From positions 47,683 to 111,682 of the forward strand of contig QANZ01004164.1 of NCBI GenBank assembly GCA_003254925.1: 64,000 bases of DNA, in the 5' to 3' direction. Shown here piece by piece: positions 34,401-46,224 of the stretch (position 1 is its first letter; each line of letters begins with the position of its first letter). The translations under genes and the position numbers were made by a program. Origin of the DNA: Chamaecrista fasciculata. Taxonomy: Eukaryota > Streptophyta > Magnoliopsida > Fabales > Fabaceae. Below the pieces are notes generated by a model. That model was not told the origin of the DNA, made no database searches, and saw nothing but the letters and a program-made list of their open reading frames with translations.

Positions 34401-36538
34401 GTTGCAGAATGTAGTAGAATGTTATGACTCATGATCCATTGCAAATTATTATACATGAGTCCCACATTGAAAGTATGGGATACTGTGGGAGTTATAAAAA
34501 CTTTGGACTCTAACCTCATGACTAGCTTTGGGGGTATGGCACTCCCAAAGGTTCAAATCACCAGAACCAAAGAATTATAAGTACTTAGTATTGATTGAAT
34601 GAAAATTCTTCAAAAAGACACATCAATGTGTCAAAGCTAAGCTGAGTTCAAACAAGAAGAACCGTACAATTGGAAAAGGAGAAGTTGTAACAGTCTTGAC
34701 AGCATCATTAAAGAAAATGCAATCGTGATTGTAAAATGTTAAATGTTGACTATGAACCAAAAAATTAGTCACAAAGAAACGATATAATCAATCACTTGAT
34801 TTGTCAAAAATATCATGGTCTAGACTCTAGATATATCAGAAATATGACAGTTACAACTTACAACACAGATTAGCTGCAATTTAAGTAAATTGTCCTCAGG
34901 ACCATAATAATCACCTCTGCATCTCTTTTTGATGAGTTGTGGTCATGAACCGTGATGGTTATAATGTATAAGTAAAACTTATCCTAGACCAATACTCTTG
35001 ACAATGACAAGTGTTTCATGTCTAAAATTAAGGCATTCTATTGGCCATTGCAAGTACTGAAATCATCTGAAATATTGCTTCAAACTGTCTTCTCCCTTTG
35101 TCATTTCATATTTCAAGTTAGCAAGTGCTTAAAACATGATATCAATGACTCAAAATTCCTAAATAAATATATGAGCTGAATTCAGAATTACAGGAACTGT
35201 AAACACAATTTCCAGTTGTACCATCAGATCGGTGCTCTTCACTACATAATTTGACTAAATATCCATAGATAAATCTTCTTTTCCTCTTTATTCGTGATAT
35301 GCATAGAAACCCCACTTTTCATCAAAACCACCATAGCATTACTAGGAAAAGTCTGTCAGATTAGTAATTTTAAAAAGGAATCACAATGTAATTAGAACGA
35401 CTCCGCTGAAACTAAACTGAAACAGCATGACCCATTGTATGATTGGTAACCACATAAAGATCGACATCTAAACAAAAAAGTATAACAACAACAACAACCA
35501 AAGCGTTTTCCCACTAGGTGAAGTTGGCTATATGGATCAACTAACGACAACGTGTTCTATACTTGCAGATGTCAACTATAAAGTTATTGATAGATAGATC
35601 TTTCCGGATAGTTTCTTGAATAGTTTTCTTTGGTTTTCCCCTTCCCCAGACAATAGGATTTTCTACCAAAAACGTATAAGAGATGCAAATGCCTACCAAC
35701 AACGGCAGCAAAAATGATAGATAGATGGGGTCGGCTATGTGGACCAAAACGTATTGTATCCTTCACAACAACAACAACAGCAACAACCAAAGCCTTTTTC
35801 CAGTAGGTCAGCTATATGAATCAAAATGTATTCTATCCTTCACATGTCAACCGTAAGTTATTGATAGATAGATCTTTCCGGATAATTTCTTAAATAGTTT
35901 TCTTTGGATTTCCCCTCCCCGGATTAAAAACATATAAGAGAAGCGAATGCCTACCAATCGGAAGCAGTGATTACTACTCCAACCCAAAGGGGCAACACCC
36001 CATGGCTAAGAATTCGTATAGCGATGGCACTCCCAATGACCTCCTGAATATCAGCACCAATCAAGGCTAGCTCGGCCATGAACCACAACACCAGCCTAGC
36101 CCAATTAGGATATTCCTCCCTGCACAATTCCGCCAAGTTCCGACCAGTAACAACCCCAATCCTTGCGGAAAGAAGCTGAATCAGCAACCCCATAATTGTA
36201 GCCCACATCAAAAGCCAGAGTAAGGAGTAACCAGCTATGGCTCCAGCTTGAAGATCTCCTTCGAGATTCCCCGGATCCAGAAAAGCTATGCTCATCAAGA
36301 ATCCCGGTCCCGTGAAAAGCCATAACTTCTTCCACGAAAAAGGTGGCACCGTCGTTGAATCTTTATCGTCGGCAGAGTCTAAGTCTACAATCAGAATTTT
36401 CTCCCCTGCTTCATAAGCAACCTCTTCGTCGTCGTCCAGTAACGATGGTTGTGATTCAGATTGGGGCTGTTGAAGCAACCGGTTCGTTTCTTCGTCCCTG
36501 TCATCTTCTTGAGACTCATCCCGTGACTGAACATTCAT
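31442..36538 (-). CDS. NRAMP2: NRAMP2-like metal transporter, 4 exons
   Basis: Divalent metal (Mn/Fe) : proton symporter of the NRAMP family, group with Arabidopsis NRAMP2-5. Exons: 35955-36538, 33697-33833, 32873-33525, 31442-31720; GT-AG introns, consistent phases, 1653 nt, 550 residues. The first ATG in frame (36538) is used; the codon fifteen bases upstream is GTG. The metal-site motifs are DPGN (residues 88-91, first membrane helix) and MPHN (264-267, sixth helix). The family transport signature [20 protein letters not shown] is intact. The N-terminus is acidic and has an ETNRLL dileucine motif (17-22), a sorting signal type used by endomembrane NRAMPs. ILIVD..S.DD, SRKID and NTSEASLD match NRAMP2 better than NRAMP3/4. 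Arabidopsis NRAMP2 is a trans-Golgi Mn transporter; that location is inferred here. No disabling change seen. Confidence 0.93.
34153..34555 (+). mobile_element. TRIM in NRAMP2 intron 1
   Basis: LTRs at 34153-34302 and 34420-34555 both begin TGTTATG, share CCACATTGAAAG.ATGGGAT, CTCATGA.CTAG.TTTGGGG and a .CTC.CAA.GGTTCA end. TGGTATCAGGGC at 34309-34320 is a tRNA-Met-type primer site. Core under 120 bp, non-coding. The flanking pentamers ATGTA and AATCA do not match, so the insertion is old or rearranged. It lies antisense to the gene. Confidence 0.75.
35489..35954. repeat. Tandem duplication in NRAMP2 intron 1 starting at the splice donor
   Basis: Two units of about 210-255 bp share AACAACCAAAGC.TTTT, AGTAGGT.AG.TTGGCTATAT, AAGTTATTGATAGATAGATC, TTTCCGGATA.TTTCTT, ATAGTTTTCTTTGG and a CCCTTCCCC.GA stretch. 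Each ends with ATAAGAGA.GC.AATGCCTACCAA, which in the 35955 copy is the exon 1/intron 1 junction. A third partial copy (GGGGTCGGCTATGTGG.CC) lies at 35725-35760. The (CAA)n CCAAAGC...GGCTATAT core resembles a widespread plant dispersed repeat, perhaps a SINE; I cannot name it. Confidence 0.65.
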
Positions 36539-36963
36539 TATGAAGCTGCCCACAGAGTCGGAGTATCAAAATGCTTAATCTTATAGGGTTCGTAGGCAAA
36601 AATTGCGTCAAACTGAACCCGCCGTTTTGAAGCAAGAAATCAGATTTGAGAGAGCAGAGTCCTCAAACTTGCAATTTTCTTTGTCTCCAACTTACAGCGT
36701 CAGTTTTTTATTTCACTTTCCTCTTAATCCAACCATCTGAACATGAATAGCTTCGTCTCCTTCTAAGCTTCGAAATGAGTGGTGGATCAACCCGATCGAA
36801 ACACCGGATGTAGAAATATCTCCATTTCTTCCTCCCTCATCCTCCTTCCTCTCTCTCACGGCCCCTAGCTCAGGCTTAACAGAATGACGAATTAATCTTT
36901 TCCTCTTCTCCTTCTCTTTTTTCAGATAGACTCTTCCCCGCTTTCTCCTCTTTATTTCATTTT
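36539..36963 (-). promoter_or_regulatory. NRAMP2 5' UTR and promoter region
   Basis: Sequence upstream of the ATG at 36538 on the minus strand. It contains pyrimidine-rich tracts on the plus strand (CTCTCTCTCAC, CTCTTCTCCTTCTC), that is GA-rich in the gene sense, common in plant 5' leaders. No TATA box or transcription start could be placed. A foldback element begins at 36964. Confidence 0.4.
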
Positions 36964-37229
36964 GAGTAAACTAACAATTTGATACCTAAAAATCACCGAA
37001 CTGACAACTCAGTCCCTTAAAGATTCAAATATACAATTTAGTCCCTAAAAGATCAACACACTATACCTTTAAGTCCTTAAAAGATTAAAGCAGTATGTTA
37101 TTTAGTCTACAAAAACGACTAATTAGTATACTATTTTGATCTTTCAATGACTAAATTGTACATTTCAATGTTTCAGGGACCGAGTTGTCAGCTTAGTGAT
37201 GTTTCAGGGACCAAATTGTTAGTTTACTC
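36964..37229. mobile_element. Short foldback MITE with GAGTAAAC ends
   Basis: Inverted ends GAGTAAACTAACAATTTG and CAAATTGTTAGTTTACTC; ~266 bp, palindromic with GTCCCTTAAAGATT-type arms. The corresponding site in the downstream duplicate (about 42098) lacks it. Flanking 9-mers TTTCATTTT and TTTCTTTGT match at 7 of 9, as for an old Mutator-type duplication. Confidence 0.65.
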
Positions 37230-37281
37230 TTTCTTTGTTTACAACAAAAGTGAAAATTACAAATCTCCCCCCCCCCCCCCC

Positions 37282-37291
37282 NNNNNNNNNN
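37282..37291. other. Assembly gap of ten Ns inside a C homopolymer
   Basis: Ten Ns sit between two C runs (about 15 and 18 long). The unit-2 copy near 42125 has only a short C run, so the long C tract may partly be an assembly artefact. Single Ns also occur at 43232 and 63255. Confidence 0.95.
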
Positions 37292-37350
37292 CCCCCCCCC
37301 CCCCCCCCCAAACCTTCTTTTATAATTAAACACTCCTAAGAATTCATATT

Positions 37351-40300
37351 GAGTAAACTACCATTTGGGTCCCTAGAAAATGGAGGCACTAGCAAATTGG
37401 TCCCCAGATTAACGAAATAGGCTAATACGTCCCTGAATTTTACGATCATTACTCAAATTGATCATTACTCAAATTGGTCCTTCTGTCAAGTGGACGTTTC
37501 AAAAAAAGCTGACGTGGCCATTAAGTGAAACTGAAAAAAAAATGTCAACTGTGTAGGATTTTGCCACATAATCATTATTACTTAAGAAAAAAAAAAGAAA
37601 TTCGTGTCTTCTTCAAATTGGGCCCATAGTTCAATTTTTATCCCATTATTTTTAATTCTCCCTCTTTTTCATCATCTTCATTCATTTTAGTCTCAAATCC
37701 TTAAAATAGAATTGTAAAGTGCGACGTGGCCGTTAAGTGCTAAAGTGACACGTTAAGTGCCACGTAACGTGCCACGTCAGCAGTCGTAAAACTGAAAAAA
37801 AAAAAATGTCAATTGTGTAGGATTTTGCCACATAATCATTATTACTTAAGAAAAAAAAAGAAATTCGTGTCTTCTTCAAATTGGGCCCAGAGTTCAATTT
37901 TTATCTCATTATTTTCAATTCCCCCTCTTTTTCATCATCTTCATTCATTTTAGTCCCAAATCCTCAAAATAAAATTGTAAAGTGTCCCAAAACTCTTCCA
38001 AACATTTCAATTTAGTCCTTAAAAGTATTAAAAACCCTAAAACCCTAAAACTTAAACTCCAAACCCCAAACTCTAAATCCTAAAACCCTATATCCTAAAC
38101 CCTAAAATCCTAAATTAAAACCCTAAACCCCTAAAACTTAAATTTTTTTAATCTTTATCTTCATTCAATTTAGTCTTTAAAAATATTAAAAATCGTAAAA
38201 CCATAACTCCTAAACCCTAAAACCTAAACACCTAAACCCCTAAAACTTAATTTTTTTAATCTTCATCTTCATATTCTACTCAATTTAACATAAATTCCTA
38301 ATTTTTTTCAAAAACTCATAAACCCTAAATCCTAAACCTTATTCCTCTCTCCCTTCTTCATTTTCCACCTCTTTCTCTTCTTCATCATCATCATTTTCCT
38401 CTCCCTAAGAAATTGAAAAAAATAATTAAAAAAAATTTCATTCCCATTTTTCAGCAACATCATCTTCCAAACTTAAAAAGATTTCATCTCCGAATTCCAA
38501 ATGTCCCTTTCCTAATTAGCAGCAATTGATTAATACAACCCCACCAAAATGAACCCACAAAAAATCCCCAAATTCAACGGGAGTGGATCATCTCCATTAG
38601 GAACCCTCTCCATTCTCTCCATTACAACAAATCTTAGCCATCACTTAAATCCAATGCCTCACATGATGTCATGTCACTCCTTTTAAGCTTGAAGCACTTT
38701 TTGGGACCAAATAAAACTATGTCTTTTGCTGCTCTTGCACAATCCACATTTAAATTAGTTGGCGTATGTTAAAATTTAAGTACTGCTATATTTTATTTTT
38801 TTGTGTGTCTCAATTTATATATATATTTATGTTTCCACCGAAAAGAAAAATACTGCATATATACATATATATATATATATGACAATTTTTTTAAAAAACA
38901 TAATAAATAACAAACAAATAATAGAAAATTCATATTTTTAAAAAAGAAAATTTATTATTTGATCCCTAAATTTATATCGAGTCAACTAATCAGTCTCTGA
39001 ATAATTAAAATACACGATTTGGTCTCTGAAATATTTCAATTACCAACTATTTGGTTCCTAACGACGATTTGATCCTTGAGTTTGATCTAATTTTATACTT
39101 TTTGGTCACTGAATTTGTACTAAATTAATAATATTTGGCTCTTATATTTGAACTGATTTTATACTTTTTGATGTCTAAATTTGTTCTTAATATATACTAT
39201 TTGGTCCCTAAATTTGTACATTTTAGTCCTTGAATTTGACCCAAAAATCAAATCGTTGACAATTTTAATTAGTAATAAATTTTGATTATTCAAGGACTCC
39301 GTGTAAATTTAGGGACCAAATAGTAGGTTTTTCTTTTTAAGTTTAATACTCATTAAAATTGTCAACGATTTGATTTTTGGGTCAAATTCAAGGACTAAAA
39401 TATACAAATTTAGGGACCAAATAGTATATATTCAGAACAAATTTAAACACCAAAAAGTATAGAATCAGTACAAATATAGAACCAAATATTATTAATTTAG
39501 TACAAATTCAGTAACAAAAAAGTATAAAATTAGATCAAACTCAGGGACCAAATCGTCGCTAGGAACCAAATAGTTGATAATTGAAATATTTCAGAAACCA
39601 AATCATGTATTTTAATTATTCAGAGACTGATTAGTTGACTCAATATAAATTTAGGGACTAAATAGTAAATTTTCTTTTTAAAAAATATCATTTTTCTATT
39701 ATTTGTTTGTTATTTATTATTTTTTAAAATAAAAAATTTTCATATATATATATATGCAGTATTTTTCTTTTCGGTGGAAAAATATATATCAATTGAGACA
39801 CACAAAAAAATATATTTAACACAGGCCTACTAATTTAAATGTGGACTGTGCAAGAAGAGCAAAAGATATAGTTTGATTTGGTCCCAAAAGGTGCTTCAAG
39901 CTTAGAAGGAGTGACATGGCATCAATGTGAGGCATTAGATTTAAGTGATGGTCAAGATTTGTTGTAACGGAGAGAATGGAGAGAGTTTCTAATGGAGATG
40001 ATCCACTCCCCAAATTCAACTGGATTTCTGGATCTTGGATTGCAGCAATTTCATAAATAAATCCTAGATCCTGTTTCAATTTCAGTTATTGTATCTTGTA
40101 TTTTGACATTCACATTGAGATTAGTATCCTCTTTAGTATCTTGTGTTTCAATCTTTTTTCAATCTTAGATCCTGTTTCAATTTCGACATTGAGATTACAT
40201 TTTGGATCATGATTAACGAATTGATGATGAGGATTTGGGACTTTACAATTTTATCTTTGGAGGCGAATTTTTTTTTGGGTTTGGGGTTTAGGGTTTAGTT

Positions 40301-40973
40301 TTAGGGTTTTTAATATTTTTAAGGACTAAATTGGAATGTATGGAATAGTTTTGGGACACTTTACAATTTTATTTTAAAAATTTGGGACAAAAATGAATGA
40401 AAATGACGAAAAGAGGGGGAATTGAGAATAATGGGATAAGAATGGGTGAGGGACCTAATTGCTCAAATTAGATTTTTAGGGTTTAGGGTTATAGTTTTAG
40501 GGTTTAGAGTTTGGGGTTTAGGGTTTAGGTTTTAGAGTTTTTAATAAATTTAAGGACTAAATTGAAATGTTTGAAAGAGTTTTGGCATACTTTACAATTT
40601 TATTTTGAGTATGTGGGACTAAAATGAATAAAGATGATGAAAAAGAGGGGAAATTGAAAATAATGGGATAAAAATTGAACTCGGGACTAATTTGAAGAAG
40701 ACACAAATTTCTTTTTTTTTCTTAAGTAATAATGATTATGTGGCAAAATCCTACACAGTTGGCATTTTTTTTTTTTTTTCAGTTTTACGACTGCTGACGT
40801 GACACTTAACTTAACGGTCACGACACCTTTTTTTTGAAACATTCACTTGACAGAAGGACCAATTCGAGTAACGATCATAAAATTCGGAGACGTATTAGAC
40901 TATTTCATTAATCTTGGGACCAATCTGCTAGCGCCTCCATTTTATTTTCAGGGACCCAAATAGTAGTTTACTC
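37351..40973. mobile_element. Giant palindromic Mutator-like element (3.6 kb, non-coding)
   Basis: Ends GAGTAAACTACCATTTGGGT and CCCAAATAGTAGTTTACTC are flanked by a perfect 10-bp duplication AATTCATATT at 37341-37350 and 40974-40983. Almost the whole length is self-complementary around an axis near 39310: TCAACTGTGTAGGATTTTGCC pairs with its complement at about 40740-40760, the AAACCCTAAA-rich tracts of 38020-38260 with TTTAGGGTTT tracts of 40270-40530, and the central AAATCAAATCGTTGACAATT with 39350-39380. The arms differ by about 300 bp in length. There is no transposase. Duplication length suggests Mutator type. Confidence 0.8.
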
Positions 40974-41678
40974 AATTCATATTCTTTCTACACTACTCTT
41001 GTTTATTTCATTTAAGCTCTGTTAACACACAACACGTCCCGAGATTCACTTTTTAGTTTTTAATTATTACTCGTCGAAGGAGTTTTAAATTTTAATTGGT
41101 ATGTGTAACAAGATTTTATTATTTTTCTAAATAATCATTTGGAAAAACAATAAAATGTTACTATTTTGTTTTTAAATAACCGTTTCTAGTAAAATATTTA
41201 ATTTAATTCATATAATTTTATTATTTTTAAATCAATATTTATATTTTATAAATATTTTTTAAAATTATACTTATAAATCTTTGATACTTAATTATGTGGG
41301 AGCATATTATTATTATTATTTACTTCAGTTAACTCTAAATTAATATTTGTACAACAAGTTTATATATTGAGGATTAAAACATAAACATTTATAAAATATA
41401 AAAAAAAATTGTATAATATGGACTTAATTAAAAATTTGGATCAATTATATGGAACAAATAATTAATTTTCCCTATTTTGTACGCAATATACAGTATTTTA
41501 AAAAATGAGATATTATTATATAATTAAATATTTTCATAGACTTTAAATTTTAAATTTCTAATTTTTTTTTCTTTAGGAGAATTGAAAATTCTATTAGCCC
41601 TTTGTTATTGTCAAAGTGATAATTTAAATTCATTATTGTTTATCATTGTCATCAATATAACTACGCTACTCATTATAC

Positions 41679-42005
41679 TATGAAGCATGGACACTGACAC
41701 GGACACAGATATATCGACACGTCAAATTCTTAAACTTACATGACACGACACGGCATATATTTATATATATAAATAATTAAGAATCCATAAATTTTGATAA
41801 AAAAATTTAAAATAATAATATCTTTTCATAATATATGTCATATGTGTCATTATTTTTTATTATTTGTCATGTTGAAGTCACAAAAATTTAATTTTATATT
41901 TTAAAATTTATGAATATGTGTCGTATGAGTGTCGTACGAGTGTCGGACATAGACACGTGTCTAACACAGCGACACGCCTTCAAAATATAGTGTTTATGCT
42001 TCATA
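41679..42005. mobile_element. MITE with TATGAAGCA ends
   Basis: 327 bp from TATGAAGCATGGACACTGAC to GTGTTTATGCTTCATA, with inner pairs such as GACACGGACAC and GTGTCGGAC. It is absent from the corresponding place in the downstream duplicate (43690-43720), although the flanks there are not identical. Superfamily not determined. Confidence 0.65.
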
Positions 42006-42269
42006 ACTTTAGACCAATTTAAAGATTGAAGTGGAAACTTTGAGAAAAAAAAGACACATTATTACCTCTTCCCCTCTTTCTCCTCTTTATTTCATTTTTT
42101 ATAACAAAAGTCAAAATTACAAATCTTCCCCCAAACCTTCTACTTTATAATTAAACACTCCCACGAGTTCATATTCTTTCTACAACACTCTTATTTATTT
42201 CACTTTAGCCCCTCTTATCATATTTATACTCTCAAATTATACTCACTTGTTTTGTAACAACTAAATCTT

Positions 42270-43065
42270 GCGATTTAGAGTATCTTTGGATTATATCATG
42301 AATAGCTTATAATTTGATCAGCTTATGAGCAGATTATGAAAAACCATATTATATTGAGAAGATTGTTTGGATTAGATGTTGTAAAAGTAGATTTTTAGGT
42401 GTGAAATTATTTAAATGGGTATGTAATGATTGTAGGTGGTAGATAAAAGAGTATGAGAATTGATAAATTGTATAGGGGTAAAAATGAAAGAGAATTTTAC
42501 TTGTTGACTTTTGGGTGTTGTGGAATAATTTGAGTTGTTTGGATTAGATTATTAATTAATGAGATCTTTTCCATTGAGAATTGTAATAATCTAGATTTTT
42601 TAGAAGCTCCAATTTGGAGCTTTTTCTAGATTATTTAGATAGCTTATTTCACTTCATAAATATACATACTATAGTTACAATTATCAAATATTGCTCAAAT
42701 AATTTTCCATGATGACACTTACTTGTTGGTTTTTCTTTATATATTGACTGAACGAATTAGCCGTTAAAAAAAATACGAGTTGATTGGTTCATGTGATATT
42801 AAAATCGTGAACGATTTGGTCCCTGTGTTAAAATAATACTCATTGTCCATCTGCTTCTCTCTTTATATTACGATTATAATTATTTGATTTTGTCAAAATA
42901 AGTTTTAGTCTTTTAGACAAAAAAAATTTACTTTTGGGCCATTTAATTTTTACCGAATTAACACATCAATCCCTAATAGAAAAAATAAAAGTTTAAAATA
43001 TACTGAGTTGTTCCAAAATAGTAATGATTTGTTATTTAAAATTAAATTTTTAAATATGTTGGTTA
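42270..43065. repeat. Dispersed repeat, copy 2 (other copy 21120-21880)
   Basis: Same word order as 21120-21880, including AAGCTCCAATTTGGAGCTTTTTCTAGATTATTT-type centre and TACGAGTTGATTGGTTCATG. It sits inside duplication unit 2, at a point where unit 1 lacks it, which marks it as an insertion. Class unknown. Confidence 0.65.
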
Positions 43066-43299
43066 AATTTATTGTTGGAATTTATATAGTTAACTTTTTT
43101 AAATAAAAGGGATAGAAATTATTTTTAATAATACAAATATAATATTAATTAATATTTAAAAAAAAATAAATTAATATTATTTTATTAAATATTAAATATA
43201 ATTAAAAGTAAAAATTAATTATAATAATTTANAAAATTATTAAAAAGAATTGGTGAAAGTAATATACCTTTATATATATTCAAATATACAAAAAGGACA

Positions 43300-43333
<34 letters not shown>
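43300..43333. repeat. (ATT)n microsatellite
   Basis: About 11 ATT units. The unit-1 counterpart near 41308 has about five. Confidence 0.9.
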
Positions 43334-43770
43334 TATTTCAGTTAACTCTAAATTAATATTTGTACAAGAAATTTATATATTGAGGATTAAAACATTAACA
43401 TTTATAAAATATAAAAAAATTGTACAATATCGACTAAATTAAAAAATTGGATCAATTATATGGAACAAATAATTAATTTTTCCTATTTTGTACGCAATAT
43501 ACAGTATTTTAAAAAAATGAGATATTATTATATAATAAAATATTTTCATAAACTTTAAATTTTAAATTCCTAATTGTTTTGTTCTTTAGGAGAATTGAAA
43601 ATTCTATTAGCCCTTTGTTATTGTTAAAGTTATAATTTAAATTCATTATTATTTATCATTGTCATCAATATAATTACGCTACTCATTATATTTTAGTTTA
43701 GTTAATGTTTGTCATTTAGACCAATCTAAAGATTGAATTGGAAACTTAAAAAAAAAAGACACATAATTGA

Positions 43771-45698
43771 ACAATCGATGTGTTTTGATAAAAAAAAAAA
43801 TCCAATTCAATATCTAGTTTAATTGTTTAGATTCTATGTTTTAAGTAATTTAAAGGCAAAAGACCTGTTGGTATCCCTAAAGTTTGGAGTCAGTTTCAAT
43901 TATGCATCCAACATTTATTTTGTGTCAGTTATGCCCCCAATGTTTCATATTATTGTCAATTATACCCTAACCTTATGATTTTTTTTTGCCAAAGTCCTAT
44001 TTTGATCCCTCAGGTTTGCTCAAAGTTCCGTTTTAATCCCTCAACTCAAAGTCCTTCATTCACCATCATCTTCACCACCACCACAGTCAGCAGCAGCAGC
44101 AACACCACCACCACTTTCCAGTTATTTTTTAACGATTGTGTAATTTTTCGACGATTTTCAAAGACTGTATTAAACTTAAAGTTTATCTAACTATAAATAA
44201 ACATGATCTACGAAGAAAAATAAAATACATCAATAAAAAAGGAACTCAAATATATGATCCATATGTTAATTACAAACTGGGGTGAATAACTAAAAATTAA
44301 GAAATTTATTTTTTAACATTTATCGTTAAATTTTAACGTATTAAACATTTACTTTTTATATTATGTTAATATAATCGTTTGTTTGTGTGGATTGAATGGC
44401 AATCAAAACATCCAACAACCAAACTATTTTAATTGTTACTAAGGATTATAAGAATTTTCAAATATAAAATAAAAGTATCTAAATATTTAAAAATTTAAAA
44501 ATAGTAAATAATAGAATGTTTTCTGAACTATTCTGAAAGCAGGAGACATCCTAATGATAATGTGTTTGTCAACTTCAGGATGTCTTATAAGCATTGTTAA
44601 AAGCTTAAAGCTGTTTCATTAATTATCATCACAAATATATACATTTTATATTTATATTAGATGGTAAATTTTACTTTGCTATTCTTTGTACTGTTAATAT
44701 TTTGGTATCTTACCCTTTTAAAAGTGACATTTTGCTATCATAACAAAGATAGAACATGTTACCAAAATGAAATTGGTCTATAGAACAAGGTATTAAAATG
44801 TTAACATTGTAAAAAACATGATACCAAAATGTCATTTTTGAAAGAATAGAATACCAAAATGTTAACGATGCACAGAACAAAGTACCAAAATATCGCTTTT
44901 GAAAGAACATGATACTAAAGTGAAATCAATTATAAAATAGAGTATCAAAGTGTGGTTGACCCCTGCATTATAAAATGATGTGCAATCCAACACGAATATT
45001 TCATTATCAAAAGGCAAACTGGGAAGCATTCTCTTGGTAATGAAGTGGACGGGCGTGTAGCAACCACGTCCATTAAATTGTAAGCACTATACTTGCATAA
45101 GGATTCTTTTATTATATGGCAATTTAATTATAGAATAAAAATAAAAAAAAGTAAAATAATGGTATGACAAAATTAAATTGTATATATTTTTTTAATTGAG
45201 TAAACACACTTTTTTTTCGGTTAAGATATGAGTATTTTTACCTATTTGTGTAACGGTCTAAGCGGAAACTAATATTATTTGAGCCTCAGAGACAAATGGT
45301 CAAAGTCCTTCCTAACAATGTCGATTTTTGAAACTAAAATTGAATCCTTTTTCTAAGGTGTAGCTTGTCAAACCGTTACACCAAACACATATTAATAGTA
45401 AAAACACTCTTTAAATAGAAGGAAAACCTATACTAAATTATCAAATTTTGAAGTTCAAACAAACTCAAATACACAGATTTCAAATTAATTATAAAGTATT
45501 TTTTGGCCGGACAAATCATATGAGTTTAAAATGGAACTAATAATTATACATTAAATGATTAAATATTAAAATTGTAATTTAATTTATTTCATACATAACT
45601 AATAGTTATACATTAGATAACATAAGATTTAGCAAAAACAACATCTAGATATACATCAACTTTCACCTGATATTGTAAAAATTAAACAGTATAATTAA
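43771..45698. other. Intergenic DNA with foldback-arm fragments
   Basis: 43870-44060 carries ATGCCCCCAATGTTTCA and GATCCCTCAGGTTTGCTCAA words similar to arms at 28660-28760 and 28140-28170. 44090-44120 has short CAG and CCA triplet runs. 44665-44965 is a repeat-rich block with CCAAAATGT and GTACCAAAATATC words like the MITE at 19693. The remainder is AT-rich and unrecognised. No gene seen. Confidence 0.45.
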
Positions 45699-46224
45699 GG
45701 TCCACATTGACATGAGTAATCTGATTTGAGGAGTTTAGTGTTGTTTATACAAGTTTAACTTTATCAATGTTAGATATCCTTAATCGTGGAATATGTATTT
45801 AAGATCGCTGAAAATACATTAATTATTTGTATATATTAACGTCATGATTTTATTAGTTCTCTTTAATATATAATATAGTCGTTGTATTGTTATATGTACG
45901 CAAGTCCACATTGATCCAAACGCGTATTTACAAATTAATATCGTCTCAAATCCATGTCTAAATCATTCGACAGCGTTAGCTCCATTGGACCCAAACGTAA
46001 TCAAGGCAAATTCAAAATCAAAGTTCGTGTCGTTCAACTTTGGTCTCTTCGACCATAGGGTTCCGACCCCAAGCCGGATACAGAAGGTAGCATGGAAATG
46101 GTTCTTAGCGATCGACAAGTCAGTGATATATTTAAGCCCATAACTGAAAACTATGATTACTTACATTTACAAATGCATGCAATAGATACTATTTGAATTC
46201 CACTTAATGCAAAGATTTTTGTCA

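Larger units (their letters stand above)
36925..42060. repeat. Tandem duplication unit 1 (with insertions)
   Basis: With its insertions removed, the unit reads: CTTTCTCCTCTTTATTTCATTT, AACAAAAGTGAAAATTACAAATC, CAAACCTTCT..TTATAATTAA, ACACTCC, TTCATATTCTTTCTAC, then, from 41300, the TTCAGTTAACTCTAAATTAA to CTACGCTACTCATTATA segment, then GACCAAT.TAAAGATTGAA and AAAAGACACAT. Unit 2 (42061-43770) repeats the series in order. Insertions in unit 1 are the foldbacks at 36964 and 37351 and the MITE at 41679. Confidence 0.65.
42061..43770. repeat. Tandem duplication unit 2
   Basis: Second copy of the series described for unit 1, lacking the GAGTAAAC foldbacks and the TATGAAGCA MITE. It contains instead about 1 kb (42230-43295) not found in unit 1, mostly the dispersed repeat at 42270-43065. 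The segment 43310-43690 matches 41310-41680 closely over ~380 bp. Confidence 0.65.

Noticed and set aside
38020..38260. AAACCCTAAA runs resembling plant telomere repeats
   Set aside because: The repeats are degenerate (AAACCCTAAAACCTAAAC and similar) and form one arm of the giant palindrome, with complements at 40270-40530 and similar tracts at 29040 and 30200. They are part of the transposon arms rather than an interstitial telomere.
44090..44120. CAG and CCA triplet runs in a short open frame
   Set aside because: Short, with no conserved context, next to foldback-arm words. Not treated as a gene.
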